Below are positions 54,365 to 63,518 of a stretch of DNA of 64,000 nucleotides, in pieces; positions within the stretch are counted from its first letter, which is position 1, and every line of letters starts with the position of its first letter. A program made the position numbers and the translations under genes. This stretch comes from Xanthomonas campestris pv. badrii (lineage in GTDB: Bacteria > Pseudomonadota > Gammaproteobacteria > Xanthomonadales > Xanthomonadaceae): NCBI RefSeq assembly GCF_012848175.1, contig NZ_CP051651.1:1984001-2048000 (forward strand). Direction: 5' to 3'. The notes beneath the pieces were generated by a model. That model had not been told where the DNA came from and searched no databases. It saw nothing but the letters and a program-made list of their open reading frames with translations.

Positions 54365-57142
54365 TCAGAACTGCCAGCGCAGGCCGACATTGGCATTGAT
54401 GCTGTCGGCGTCCGACCGCCCGCGTTCTGCACCCATGTTGCCGTAGACGGAAAACGCATCGTTGAACTGGTAACGCACGCCGACCGAAGCACGTGCCGCC
54501 TGCCTGGTGACCGGAGCGCCGGAGACAGTGAAGCGCGCTTCCGGCAGACCGGTGAACCACGCAGTGAAGTCGGCGTTCGGATTGCCCAGCAGCGAGCGAT
54601 AGGCGAGCAACCCATCGAAGCCCCACTTGCCGCGCGTCAGATGGCCACGCACACCCGCCTCGGCATAGCCGGCACGCAGGCTGTCGCTGCCGGCGCTCAG
54701 GCCCAGGCCGGTCGCCGAGGCTTCGCTGAACGCGTCCTGGGTCTGGCTGACCACACCTGCAGCGACGAACGGCGACACCCCTGCCTGCGGCATCAGCCCG
54801 ACTTCTGCACGCAGCGACCAGTTGCTGTCGTGGCGGCGATCCTGCAGGCGCTCGCCGACAGTGCCGGCCTGTACCGTGCGCTCGGAGTCCACCGTGCTCA
54901 TGCCGTACGAGCCGATGCCTGACAGGTAGGCCTGGCCGATGGGCTGATAGAGATACGCGGTCATCGCATAACGGTCCGAGCGCAGACGGCTGGCCGAGGC
55001 ATCGATGTGCGCGCGATCCTGGCCAGAGGTCACTGCCGCACCGACGATGGTGCCGGCATGACCCAGCGGCAGGTCCACGCCGAAGGTGGTGGCTTGCTGG
55101 GTGTAGTCGGCCGAGGCAAAACCGCTGCGGCTCAGGTCGCCATCCAGGTAGCTGCCCTGCACCCAGGTGGTCAGGGTGGTGGTATCGGCCAGGTAGGGCA
55201 GGCGATCGGCGGCAACCCGCGCATCGTTGAGGGCCGACTGGAAGCCCAGCGTACGCTCCACGCCATGCACCTGCCCGGTCAGGGTCGGCAGCGATGCGGC
55301 AACCTGTGCATCGGAGGCCGCCAGCAGCGAACCGGTGGCGCTGATCAGACCGCCCAGATGTGCGGTGTCGCCGGAGGCCACGCGCGTGTCCAGCACCTTG
55401 ACCAAGGTATCGGCCTGGGTGGCGCCTGCAACCACTGCCTGCGGTGCGCCGGCGGCCTGCGCGCTGGCGGCCGAGGCATTCCGCGTCAACGTTGCGGTGA
55501 CCGTGGTCGGGTCGTACGCAAGCGCCGCGGTCCAGAAAAAATTGTTGGCGTATTGCACGCGGTCGAAGCTGCCTTGCAGCGTGCCGGCCCTGAGGATGGT
55601 TTCGGTGCTGCCGACGCGATAGCCAGCGGCTTCGGGCAATAGCAGCAGATTGCCCTTGAGACTGGCCCGGCCGGTGACGGTCAAGCCCTTGCCCAGTTCG
55701 ATGGCGGTGGTCCCTGTGTTGTTGACCAGGCTGTAGCCGCCGTTGATCACACCGCCGCGCGATTCGAAGGTGGCCGAGTTGGCCACCAGCAGATCCGAGC
55801 GCAGGCTGCCGGACAGCGCGAGTACGCCATCAATGATGGTGGTGCCGCCGCTGTAGCTGTTATTGCCGCTCAGGGTGAGCTTGCCGGCACCATTCTTGGT
55901 CAGGCTGCCGCTGCCGGAAATATCGTTGCTGAAGGTGCTGTCGTAGCCTGCACCCACATTGGCCGACCAGTTGCTGGCGAACTGGCCCGGTCCCTTGATC
56001 GCCTTGGCGGCATTGACCAAACCCCAGCCGTACAGTGCATCCACGCCCGGGTCGCCCAGGTCGGTGGCGGTGCTCAGCAAGGTCTGCTGCAGGTTGGACG
56101 CGCTCATCCACGGGTACACACTCAGCACCTGCGCGGCGACGCCGCTGACAGCAGCGGTGGAGAACGAGGTGCCCGCGACCTGGCCCTGCAATTCGGTACC
56201 GGCCAGTGCCGGCGCGGTGAAGCTGCCCGGCGCTACCAGGCACCACTGCGCGGCTGCGCCGCAATGGTTGGAATAACTGGTCAGGCCTGCGGGGTTACCG
56301 GAGCTATCGACATCGATCGCGCCCACGGCCAGCCAGTTGTTGCGTACGCTCGCTTCCTGCACCGGCGTGGCCGCCGGGTACGAGGCTTCCGCCGCGCCTT
56401 CGTTGCCGGTGGAGGCAACGATCAGCGCATCCGCCTGCACCAGCGGCGTCAGCGCAAACCGCCAGGCGGCCGCAGCATTCGCGCTGCTGGCGGCATCGGC
56501 GTACGACGCGCCCAGCGACAGGTTGGCGATCCGCACACCGGCCGCCGCCAGGCCTACCGCAGCGGTGCGGGCCTGCTGGGTACCGCAGGAATTCTCTGCG
56601 CAGATGCGTGCATAGAACAGGTCTGCATCCGGCGCCACACCGCCGGCAAATCCGTCCTGGGCCGAACCCAGCACCAGCGCCGAGACGATCGTGCCATGGC
56701 CGCGCAGCGCGTTGGAGGAAGACTCCGGCGTTCCCGGGCTGGCGGTGTAATCGGTGAACCCATCGACCTTGCCGGCAAGCGGTGCATAGCTTGGCACCAG
56801 GTTGTCGTCCAGCACTGCAAGCTTGACGCCCTGGCCCCGCGCACCGGCCTGCTGCGCCAGATCGGCGTTGATCGGCACCAGCAGATTGCTACCCACGCCC
56901 TGGTAGCGGGGAGGTGCAGGCGTCGGCACCGGCGCAGTCTTGGGCAGCGGGTCGGAGGTGGTGTCCGGCGTGGTTGGAGTCGTCGGAGGGGTAGGAGTCG
57001 TCGGAGTGCTCGGCGTAGGGGCCGGTGCAATCACCGTGCTCTGCGGCGGCTCGCTACGGACGTTGCCGCCACCCCCACCGCCACCGCAGGCGGTCAGGAC
57101 GAGGCAGGATGCGATGGTGGTAGCGAGCAGCGAGCGATTCAT
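54365..57142 (-). CDS. Subtilisin-like serine protease autotransporter with lipoprotein signal (NalP-like)
   Basis: A 925-residue protein. A lipobox (LTAC, Cys19) is followed by a Gly run and a Pro/Thr-rich linker (about 35-80). The S8 peptidase domain comes next: Asp112 in LAVLD, His149 in RGHGT, oxyanion Asn247 in STGNEG and Ser326 in AGTSFS. A single PATR repeat (about 430-475) precedes a linker, and the C-terminal autotransporter barrel (about 660-925) ends WQF. Neisseria NalP has the same combination of lipid anchor, subtilase and barrel, and cuts other surface autotransporters. ATG 57142. It converges on the giant autotransporter. Confidence 0.92.
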   Translation of the reverse strand: MNRSLLATTIASCLVLTACGGGGGGGNVRSEPPQSTVIAPAPTPSTPTTPTPPTTPTTPDTTSDPLPKTAPVPTPAPPRYQGVGSNLLVPINADLAQQAGARGQGVKLAVLDDNLVPSYAPLAGKVDGFTDYTASPGTPESSSNALRGHGTIVSALVLGSAQDGFAGGVAPDADLFYARICAENSCGTQQARTAAVGLAAAGVRIANLSLGASYADAASSANAAAAWRFALTPLVQADALIVASTGNEGAAEASYPAATPVQEASVRNNWLAVGAIDVDSSGNPAGLTSYSNHCGAAAQWCLVAPGSFTAPALAGTELQGQVAGTSFSTAAVSGVAAQVLSVYPWMSASNLQQTLLSTATDLGDPGVDALYGWGLVNAAKAIKGPGQFASNWSANVGAGYDSTFSNDISGSGSLTKNGAGKLTLSGNNSYSGGTTIIDGVLALSGSLRSDLLVANSATFESRGGVINGGYSLVNNTGTTAIELGKGLTVTGRASLKGNLLLLPEAAGYRVGSTETILRAGTLQGSFDRVQYANNFFWTAALAYDPTTVTATLTRNASAASAQAAGAPQAVVAGATQADTLVKVLDTRVASGDTAHLGGLISATGSLLAASDAQVAASLPTLTGQVHGVERTLGFQSALNDARVAADRLPYLADTTTLTTWVQGSYLDGDLSRSGFASADYTQQATTFGVDLPLGHAGTIVGAAVTSGQDRAHIDASASRLRSDRYAMTAYLYQPIGQAYLSGIGSYGMSTVDSERTVQAGTVGERLQDRRHDSNWSLRAEVGLMPQAGVSPFVAAGVVSQTQDAFSEASATGLGLSAGSDSLRAGYAEAGVRGHLTRGKWGFDGLLAYRSLLGNPNADFTAWFTGLPEARFTVSGAPVTRQAARASVGVRYQFNDAFSVYGNMGAERGRSDADSINANVGLRWQF

Positions 57143-58327
57143 GGCTTGGTCGATTCCGTTGATTGAAGGCGCGCCGCACTGCTGGATCCGACAATGGCGC
57201 AGAAGATTCCCGCGCCGATTGCTGCTGGCGCAGGCGGTGGTTTGGCACATTGGTCATTTCAGCCTTTTGCTGGTCCGCCCCCGCTGATCCGCGCAATACG
57301 GTCATCAAGGCGCATGGCTGAGAAATGTTTCGTGTGCTTGCGAGAGTGTTTAACGGCGCTAGCCAATCGCTCTAAAATCTGAATGGACAGTTGCTATTCA
57401 GACAGAATGTCTACCCATCGACGAAGGCGATTTATTCCATAGCTAAAACGAATTAGATGCCCCCTAGCAGCCCGAAATACAGAAAAACGTTGGAGCGAGC
57501 GCGACAATGAAGGATCACATTCAAAATGCGGCGTAGATCTTAAAGGGCCAGCAGGATCGAGGTAATCGGGGGATTCCGTCACGCTGTGGGTGATCCACCT
57601 ACCCGCTTTGGCGGATTCTGGCGCCGCTCAGCGTCTCTAACGGACTCCAGCGTACGCACCTGGCTGATGCTTGATTAAGTTCAAACGGCGCAGCGCTAGA
57701 ACAAAGAGATTCCAGCAAGGACGATTCGACTGGCGAGAAAAGAATTGCGCCTCATTCGGCGCGCTGGTCAGGGCGATTTATCGATTCGACCTGAATTCGA
57801 ATTCCACGGAATAAAAAGCGATCGTCTTATTTGGGATCGGGTCGATGGCCGGCGCAAACTCGAACGGTGGCCCGCTCATCGGTGCACCTGCGAGGCGGGT
57901 TTGATTGGCGGTGCCCAGTGCGAGCAATGCCTGGCCGGTCGGCACCGGGCCCGGCGAGTCGCCGGGCGGGTCGACAATGTCACGCTGCCGTCGTGCCTCC
58001 ATGACCTGCATCAACGCCGCCAATGCATTGAGGCTGCGTGGAAAGCCGGCGTCGATGCGCGTGATTCCAAGCGCTGACAGCGACAGCAATGTGCGACCGA
58101 AGGCCGCTGCGTCATGCGGCCCGACCAAAAACCACGCGAACTGCTTCGCCTTGCCGAGACGACATTGCCATGGCCAGCAGCTTGTCTCGACATGACTGTT
58201 TCATCGGTATGCGCTGTCTACGCTGGTGCTCGCCACGACGGCCAGACGTGCAGCCAATATCGTCCTGCTCATCACATGCAGGCTGGCAACATCGTCGTTA
58301 CGTCTTGCCCAGCCATACGAGTCCACC
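57143..58327. other. Long intergenic stretch with lower GC
   Basis: 1185 bp without a gene that I can support. The part around 57300-57760 is clearly richer in A+T than the surrounding genes. A minus-strand frame (57778-58128) starts only with TTG and has no recognised domain. It could hold gene remnants or regulatory RNA, but I see no specific structure. Confidence 0.4.
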
Positions 58328-58744
58328 ATGAATGCAACCGCTGTCCCGGCCCGCTTGCGGGCCATCCATCCGTTTCACGCCGCCATCCTGGGCGGCGTGT
58401 GGCCCCTGTTCCTGGGCACGCTACTCAGCGACTACGCCTACTGGAGCTCCTACCAGATCCAGTGGAGCAACTTCGCGTCGTGGTTGCTGGTCGGGGCGAT
58501 GGTGATGACCACCCTTGCAGTGCTGGCCGCGGTGATCGGGCTGGTCCGCGGCAGCGGGAATCCGGTCTACCTGCTGGCGCTGGTGGCCACCTGGGTAGTG
58601 GGTTTCTTCGATGCCCTGCATCACGCACGCGACGCCTGGGCCATCATGCCGGCGGCGCTGGTGCTGTCGGGCATTGCAACGCTGCTTGCGGTGGTTGCCG
58701 CCTGGTCGGGGCTGTCCGGTCTGCGTCTGGGAGGTGCACGATGA
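58328..58744 (+). CDS. DUF2231-like four-helix membrane protein
   Basis: A 138-residue inner-membrane protein with four hydrophobic helices. It has the IHPFHAAILGG start typical of DUF2231 proteins (HP near the first helix). The function is unknown; in other genomes, as I recall, such genes sit before sorbosone dehydrogenase genes, as here. ATG 58328; the stop overlaps the next start as ATGA, implying coupled expression and perhaps a membrane partner for the dehydrogenase. Confidence 0.8.
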   Translation: MNATAVPARLRAIHPFHAAILGGVWPLFLGTLLSDYAYWSSYQIQWSNFASWLLVGAMVMTTLAVLAAVIGLVRGSGNPVYLLALVATWVVGFFDALHHARDAWAIMPAALVLSGIATLLAVVAAWSGLSGLRLGGAR

Positions 58745-60063
58745 GCCGCCAATCCCGAGTGCTTGCGGTGTCCATCCTCGCTGCCGCGCTGGCCGCCTGC
58801 GGTCAGGCGCCCGAGTTGAACCAGCATGGCGCAACGCCCAATTTGCCGGCACCCGACCGCGGCGTGCTGCCGGACATGACCATCGCCGATCCCACCACGT
58901 GGCGCAACAGCACCCCGACCGTGCCGTCCGGGTACCGCATCACCGCCATCGCGCGCGATCTGGCCATTCCGCGGCAGACGCTGGTGCTGCCGAATGGCGA
59001 CATCCTGGTGGCCGAAGGCCGCGGCGGCTCTGCGCCCAAGCTCAAGCCCAAGGACATCGTTGCCGGCCCGATCAAGGCCAAGGGCACCACCCAGGTCAAG
59101 AGCGGCAATCGCCTGACCCTGTTGCGTGACGCCGACGGAGACGGCACCTATGAATTGAAGACCGTCTTCGCCGACAAGCTCAACGCGCCGTACGGGCTCG
59201 CGCTGATCGGCAATGCGCTTTACGTCGCCAACCAGGATGCCCTGGTGCGCTTCGACTACCGCGACGGCCAGACCAAGGCCAGCGGCGCGCCAAGCAAGCT
59301 GACCGACCTGCCGTCGGCCATCAACCATCACTGGACCAAGGCGCTCACCGCCAGTGCAGACGGCCGTTACCTGTATGTGGCGATCGGCTCCAACAGCAAC
59401 ATCACCGAACGCGGCATGGATGTCGAAATCGATCGTGCGCAGGTCTGGCAGGTCGATGCGGCCACCGGCGCGCACAGGCCGTATGCCACCGGCCTGCGCA
59501 ATCCAACCGCGCTGGCCATCCAGCCCGGCAGTGGCGCGCTGTGGGCGGTGGTCAACGAACGCGACGAGATCGGCCCGAACCTGGTGCCCGACTACCTGAC
59601 CTCGGTGCGCGAAGGCGGCTTCTACGGCTGGCCCTACAGTTACTGGGGCAAGCACGTGGACACGCGGGTCATGCCGCAGGATCCGCAGAAGGTGGCCTCG
59701 GCGATCGCACCGGACTACGCCTTGGGCTCGCATGTGGCCGCACTCGGCGTTGCCTTCTCTGCGCCGGTGATGGGTGCGAAGTTCGCAGACGGCGTCTTCG
59801 TCGGCGAGCACGGTAGCTGGAACCGCAATCCGCCGGTGGGCTACAAGGTGGTGTTCGTGCCGTTCCGCGACGGCCGGCCCGCGGGCGACCCCATCGACTT
59901 CGTCTCCGGCTTCCACGGTGAGGATGGCAAGACGCGCGGCCGCCCGGTCGGCGTCACGGTCGATCCGCGCGGCGCGCTGATCGTGGCCGATGACCTGGCC
60001 AACATCATCTGGCGTGTCACTCCCGACACCGCGCCAGCATCGCCGCCGCAAGCGATGCGTTGA
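58741..60063 (+). CDS. Sorbosone/glucose dehydrogenase-family lipoprotein (PQQ-type propeller)
   Basis: A 440-residue exported protein with a lipoprotein signal (LAAC, Cys20). It has a six-bladed propeller like soluble aldose-sugar or L-sorbosone dehydrogenases: LVLPNGDILVAEGRGG (about residue 80), NAPYGLALIGNALYVAN, the calcium/PQQ-site type segment YLYVAIGSNSNITERG (about 220), ATGLRNPTALAIQ and FVGEHGSWNRNPPVGYKV (about 360). It probably oxidises a sugar or aldehyde in the periplasm with PQQ. The exact substrate is not known. Confidence 0.88.
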   Translation: MSRQSRVLAVSILAAALAACGQAPELNQHGATPNLPAPDRGVLPDMTIADPTTWRNSTPTVPSGYRITAIARDLAIPRQTLVLPNGDILVAEGRGGSAPKLKPKDIVAGPIKAKGTTQVKSGNRLTLLRDADGDGTYELKTVFADKLNAPYGLALIGNALYVANQDALVRFDYRDGQTKASGAPSKLTDLPSAINHHWTKALTASADGRYLYVAIGSNSNITERGMDVEIDRAQVWQVDAATGAHRPYATGLRNPTALAIQPGSGALWAVVNERDEIGPNLVPDYLTSVREGGFYGWPYSYWGKHVDTRVMPQDPQKVASAIAPDYALGSHVAALGVAFSAPVMGAKFADGVFVGEHGSWNRNPPVGYKVVFVPFRDGRPAGDPIDFVSGFHGEDGKTRGRPVGVTVDPRGALIVADDLANIIWRVTPDTAPASPPQAMR

Positions 60064-60086
60064 GCGGCGGGGGCAGGTGCCATTCG

Positions 60087-60116
60087 AGCGGTCGTGGCGT
60101 TGGCGCCACGACCGCT
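60087..60116. terminator. Hairpin after the sorbosone dehydrogenase gene
   Basis: A 12-13-bp perfect stem (60087-60099 with 60104-60116) and a TTGG loop, 24 bp after the stop. No T-run. Confidence 0.5.
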
Positions 60117-60211
60117 TCGCGGCGCGATCCTGTCGCAGCGATTGCATCGGCCTGGCGCTTGCGTCGGTTGCACGAGCGACGCTGCAGCGCGAACGAGGCG
60201 CTACAGGCACG

Positions 60212-60233
60212 AAAAAAACCCCGCAGAGCGGGG
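60212..60233 (-). terminator. Intrinsic terminator of the small secreted-protein gene
   Basis: On the minus strand, CCCCGC-TCT-GCGGGG is followed directly by seven T (complement of 60212-60218). It is placed 55 bp beyond the stop of the gene at 60288. A textbook rho-independent terminator, one of only two with a long T-run in this window. Confidence 0.85.
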
Positions 60234-60287
60234 CTTCTCGATCAACGATTCAGCCACCGAGACGGCAGCGATGCTGCCGCCTGGGGC

Positions 60288-60563
60288 TCAGGGCAGATCG
60301 CACTTGATCTTGCCATCCACGTAATAGGGTTTGGGCACATCCGGATTGGTGCTGGTCTTTTCGAACACCACCTCGAACGAGGCCATGTCCACCTTGCCCT
60401 TGCGCGACTCGCAGGCTTCCTGCAGCTTCTTCTTGACCGCGGTGATGCCGGCCTCGCGGTTGGCGCCATCGGCGCTATTGGTCAGGTTGGCAACCTCGGC
60501 AGAGGCCAGGGGGCTGAGGCCAAGCAGGCATCCAGCGAGCAGCATGCTATGCAGCTTCTTCAT
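60288..60563 (-). CDS. Small secreted protein of unknown function
   Basis: A 91-residue protein with a clear signal peptide (about residues 1-22, KKLHSMLLAGCLLGLSPLASA), then an Asn/Ala-rich segment and a mixed alpha/beta end. Two Cys (CESRKG and KCDLP) could form one disulfide in the periplasm. No family recognised. ATG 60563; an ORF extends upstream but only this start gives a signal peptide. It has its own terminator downstream. Confidence 0.75.
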   Translation of the reverse strand: MKKLHSMLLAGCLLGLSPLASAEVANLTNSADGANREAGITAVKKKLQEACESRKGKVDMASFEVVFEKTSTNPDVPKPYYVDGKIKCDLP

Positions 60564-60710
60564 ACGATCTCCTTTGCGATGTCCAATGTGCAGCGTCCTG
60601 TGCGCCGCGTGAGGCCTGCGGCGCGCCGACAGCATAGGCGCGCTGCGTTAAGCGGCCGTGCGTATCGGCGGCGGCGCGGCCTCCAGGCAGCCTGCACGCT
60701 GCTTCCAGGC

Positions 60711-61142
60711 TCAGGGAATGAGCGCCAGCGTTCCCGCTGCAACCACCAGGTAACGTGCGGTCTTGGCGATCGCCACCAATGGCAGAAAAATGCGTAGCGG
60801 CTCGCGCATCACCCCGGCGGCCAAGGTGAGCGGGTCGCCGATGATCGGCATCCAGCTCACTAGCAGCGACCACCTGCCGTACTTCGCGTACCAGCGCTGG
60901 GCACGCTGCAGGGCGCGTGGCGTGACCGGAAACCAGCGCCGGCGCTGGAAACGCAGCGCCTCGCGCCCGATCCACCAATTGATCAACGAGCCCAGCACGT
61001 TGCCGAGGCTGGCGACGGCCACGAGCCCGGCGACCGAGCCGCCGTCCAGCAACAGCGCCGCCAATACCGCTTCCGACTGCGCGGGCAGCAGGGTGGCAGC
61101 GATCAACGACAGTGCGAACAGCGAAAGATAGGTCACGAACAC
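60711..61142 (-). CDS. yqaA: YqaA-like DedA/SNARE-associated membrane protein
   Basis: A 143-residue inner-membrane protein with about four hydrophobic segments and the YqaA/DedA-type motifs LPAQSEAVLAALL, GNVLGSLINWWIGRE, and MPIIGDPLTLAAGVMR (a re-entrant loop with Asp-Pro). Members of this superfamily help to move lipids such as undecaprenyl phosphate or support membrane potential, but the role of YqaA itself is unproven. The start is GTG 61142. It lies 147 bp upstream of, and on the same strand as, the small secreted-protein gene. Confidence 0.85.
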   Translation of the reverse strand: MFVTYLSLFALSLIAATLLPAQSEAVLAALLLDGGSVAGLVAVASLGNVLGSLINWWIGREALRFQRRRWFPVTPRALQRAQRWYAKYGRWSLLVSWMPIIGDPLTLAAGVMREPLRIFLPLVAIAKTARYLVVAAGTLALIP

Positions 61143-61770
61143 TCTTGTGCAGAGGGGGCAACAGACCGCGGCCGGCGTGTGGGTGGCGAGAGTAGCGCAG
61201 CCGGCCGATCAAAGCGCGCGAGGAACAGCTGCCGCGCACCGATGATGCCAAGCAGCCAAGAAGGTGGCTGCTTGGCGGCAGTGGAGACTGCGGGAAGGAG
61301 GCGCTGTCGCCGGCCGTTGCGTCACAGCCAGCTATCCCGCATGACGCACGCGTTGCCTGGTCGTGTGTACCACTGAGCGATGGGCGGTCATGTCTTTGAT
61401 TGACGCCTTGAGTGTTCGATGCGTTCCTTGCGATGGAAGCCCTGCACGACGTCCCGCCGCGCATCTGCATCCAGGTCTGTCGCGTTGCTGCGCTCAGCAG
61501 ACGCTTGCCTGACGATCGGCCGCGTGTTGTGCGCCTTCTTGCGTGCCTACAAGCCATTTGAAAAGCCTGTTTGTAGATAACGCACCATCGCCTGCGCGCT
61601 AAACATGTGCTACGCCGACGCGCTGACAAGGTGGGCTGCCGCTGTCATAACTTGCTACCAGGTGGCGTGGCGAGGCGTATGGAATTGGGTCAACGCAACG
61701 TCGTATCGATGTGTTCAAGAGGTGCGTATCAGCTCACCCCAGGTTGACGAATCAGCACCTAGATTGGCGT
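61143..61770. other. Non-coding stretch before the acyl-CoA-dehydrogenase-like gene
   Basis: 628 bp between divergent genes with no frame that I recognise. It separates an ordinary region from the right-edge cluster and must contain the promoter of that cluster. Confidence 0.35.
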
Positions 61771-62772
61771 ATGTCTCAAACATCCTTCGCTCCTGATCGT
61801 CCGCCGGACTCATCTGCAATACCGCTCAATCCAGCGCTTGCGCAGCGTGTGCGAGAGTATGTGCGCGCGACACCGCAGCTTCCGCATCCCGGAGCAGGGC
61901 AGACGCGCGAGCGGTGGCAGGCACTGAGCAGGCTGGGCGCTGAAAGCCTGCCGCTAGCCAAGGTGCTGGAGGCCCATTACGACGCCCTGTCGATCTTTTC
62001 AGAAGCCGGGCAGCCAGCGCCGTCAACCGGGGAAATCTGGGCCGTATGGGCTGCCGGCGGTCCGCAGGACACCGCAACATACGAAGCAGGCTCATGCACT
62101 GTCTCCGGCATCAAGCCGTGGTGTAGTGCAGAGCTGGATGTCGTGACACATGCATTGGTGACGGTGCGCAGCGGCCAACAGCATCCGCTTGCAGCAGTGA
62201 CATTGGCGAAGGGTCACTTTGCCCTCGATGCAAGCCAGTGGCATGGCCCGGGCATGGTCGGCGTGACTACCGGTAGTGGCCATTTCACGCATGCCCCTGC
62301 GGCCCTGTTGGGCGAACCGGCGTTCTATCTGCAGCGGCCGGGATTCTGGCATGGCGGGGCAGGCATTGCGGCGTGCTGGTATGGCGCCGCCACAGCCATC
62401 GCCGAGCAGGTGCGTCGTTCGCCAAGAGTGGCGAACAACCCGTTTTCTGCAGCGCACCTTGGTGCGATCGACGAACAGCTGACAGCGGCGCGGCTGATGC
62501 TGCAGGACCTGGCAGATGCGATCGACAGCGCGCCTACCGAGAGCCATCAGTTCGCGGTCGTGCGGCTGCGTAGCCTGATGGACCGCATCTGCCGGGACGT
62601 GATCGAACGTGCCGCACTGGCGTTGGGGCCTGCTTCGCTGTGCTGCGACGCCGAACATGCGCAACGATGCGCAGACCTGGCTGCCTTCATCCGCCAATCC
62701 CATGGCGAGAAGGACGAGCAATGGCTGGGCGAACAGCTGCATGCGCGCAAGGGCAACCCATGGCTGCCGTGA
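61771..62772 (+). CDS. Acyl-CoA dehydrogenase-like protein of the right-edge cluster
   Basis: A 333-residue protein of the acyl-CoA dehydrogenase fold. The middle has a GEIWAVWAAGG start, a GIKPWCSAELDVVTHALVTV strand (in place of the usual GxKxxxTxA) and a WHGPGMVGVTTGSGHF segment. A C-terminal helical region follows. It is shorter than typical enzymes (about 380), and I do not see a clear catalytic Glu. It may be a reductase or dehydrogenase in a biosynthetic pathway rather than beta-oxidation. ATG 61771; the next gene overlaps it by 13 bases. Confidence 0.75.
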   Translation: MSQTSFAPDRPPDSSAIPLNPALAQRVREYVRATPQLPHPGAGQTRERWQALSRLGAESLPLAKVLEAHYDALSIFSEAGQPAPSTGEIWAVWAAGGPQDTATYEAGSCTVSGIKPWCSAELDVVTHALVTVRSGQQHPLAAVTLAKGHFALDASQWHGPGMVGVTTGSGHFTHAPAALLGEPAFYLQRPGFWHGGAGIAACWYGAATAIAEQVRRSPRVANNPFSAAHLGAIDEQLTAARLMLQDLADAIDSAPTESHQFAVVRLRSLMDRICRDVIERAALALGPASLCCDAEHAQRCADLAAFIRQSHGEKDEQWLGEQLHARKGNPWLP

Positions 62773-63518
62773 GAGGCGAGCATATCGAAGGGCAGGGCGT
62801 TCCCGAGGTGCGCTGGCAGGCATCGCGCCAACTGATCGAACTGCCCACCACCAGCATCGAGCAATTGCTTGGCGACACCAGCCGCGTGGTAGTGGTCTCT
62901 CCACATCCGGACGACGAAGTGCTGGGCTGTGGCGGGCTGCTTGCGATGGCGGTCGCATCGGGACGACAGGTGCTGATCGTCTCCGTCACCGACGGCGAAG
63001 CGGCCTATCCGCAGGAAGATGCGTGGCCGCCGGCACGCCTGGCCGCTGCGCGTCGCGACGAATTGCGCGATGCGCTGGCATGCCTGGGGATCGATCCCTC
63101 CCGCGTGGTCAGGCTGGACGCGGGAGATGGCCAGGTTCGCGCGGGCGTGAGTGCCCTGGGTGCGCAACTTTCCGAGCTGCTGCAACCAAGCGACGCAGTG
63201 CTGGTGACGTATGCACACGATGGCCATCCCGACCATGAAGCATGCGCCGATGCCGCGATCGATGCTGCTGCCCACTGCCAGGCGCGGCTCATCCAGTTTC
63301 CGGTGTGGGCATGGCACTGGGACAACCCGGACCACAGCCAGATGCTGGCATCGGCGACGCGGCTTGCGCTTCCGTCCGCTGCTCACGCTGCAAAGATGCA
63401 GGCGATGGCAGCGTTCAGGACGCAGACCGGTCACGTCACGCCCGCGCTGCGCAGCCCCATTCTTCCGGACTGGGCGCTGGCACGGTTTCGGCGCGACTTC
63501 GAGGTCTATCTCCCATGA
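62760..63518 (+). CDS. PIG-L family N-acetyl deacetylase
   Basis: A 252-residue zinc-dependent deacetylase of the PIG-L/LmbE family. The first metal motif SPHPDDEVLGCGG is near residue 47 and the second, AHDGHPDHEAC, near 157. These enzymes remove acetyl groups from N-acetylglucosamine-type sugars. The start (ATG 62760) overlaps the previous gene by 13 bases, and its stop overlaps the methyltransferase start as ATGA, so the three genes are translated together. The substrate is unknown; a GlcNAc-containing glycolipid or oligosaccharide is the natural guess. Confidence 0.9.
   Translation: MAAVRGEHIEGQGVPEVRWQASRQLIELPTTSIEQLLGDTSRVVVVSPHPDDEVLGCGGLLAMAVASGRQVLIVSVTDGEAAYPQEDAWPPARLAAARRDELRDALACLGIDPSRVVRLDAGDGQVRAGVSALGAQLSELLQPSDAVLVTYAHDGHPDHEACADAAIDAAAHCQARLIQFPVWAWHWDNPDHSQMLASATRLALPSAAHAAKMQAMAAFRTQTGHVTPALRSPILPDWALARFRRDFEVYLP

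Noticed and set aside
57778..58128. Minus-strand frame of 116 codons
   Set aside because: It starts only with TTG, has no ribosome binding site, no recognised domain, and lies in a low-GC intergenic stretch.
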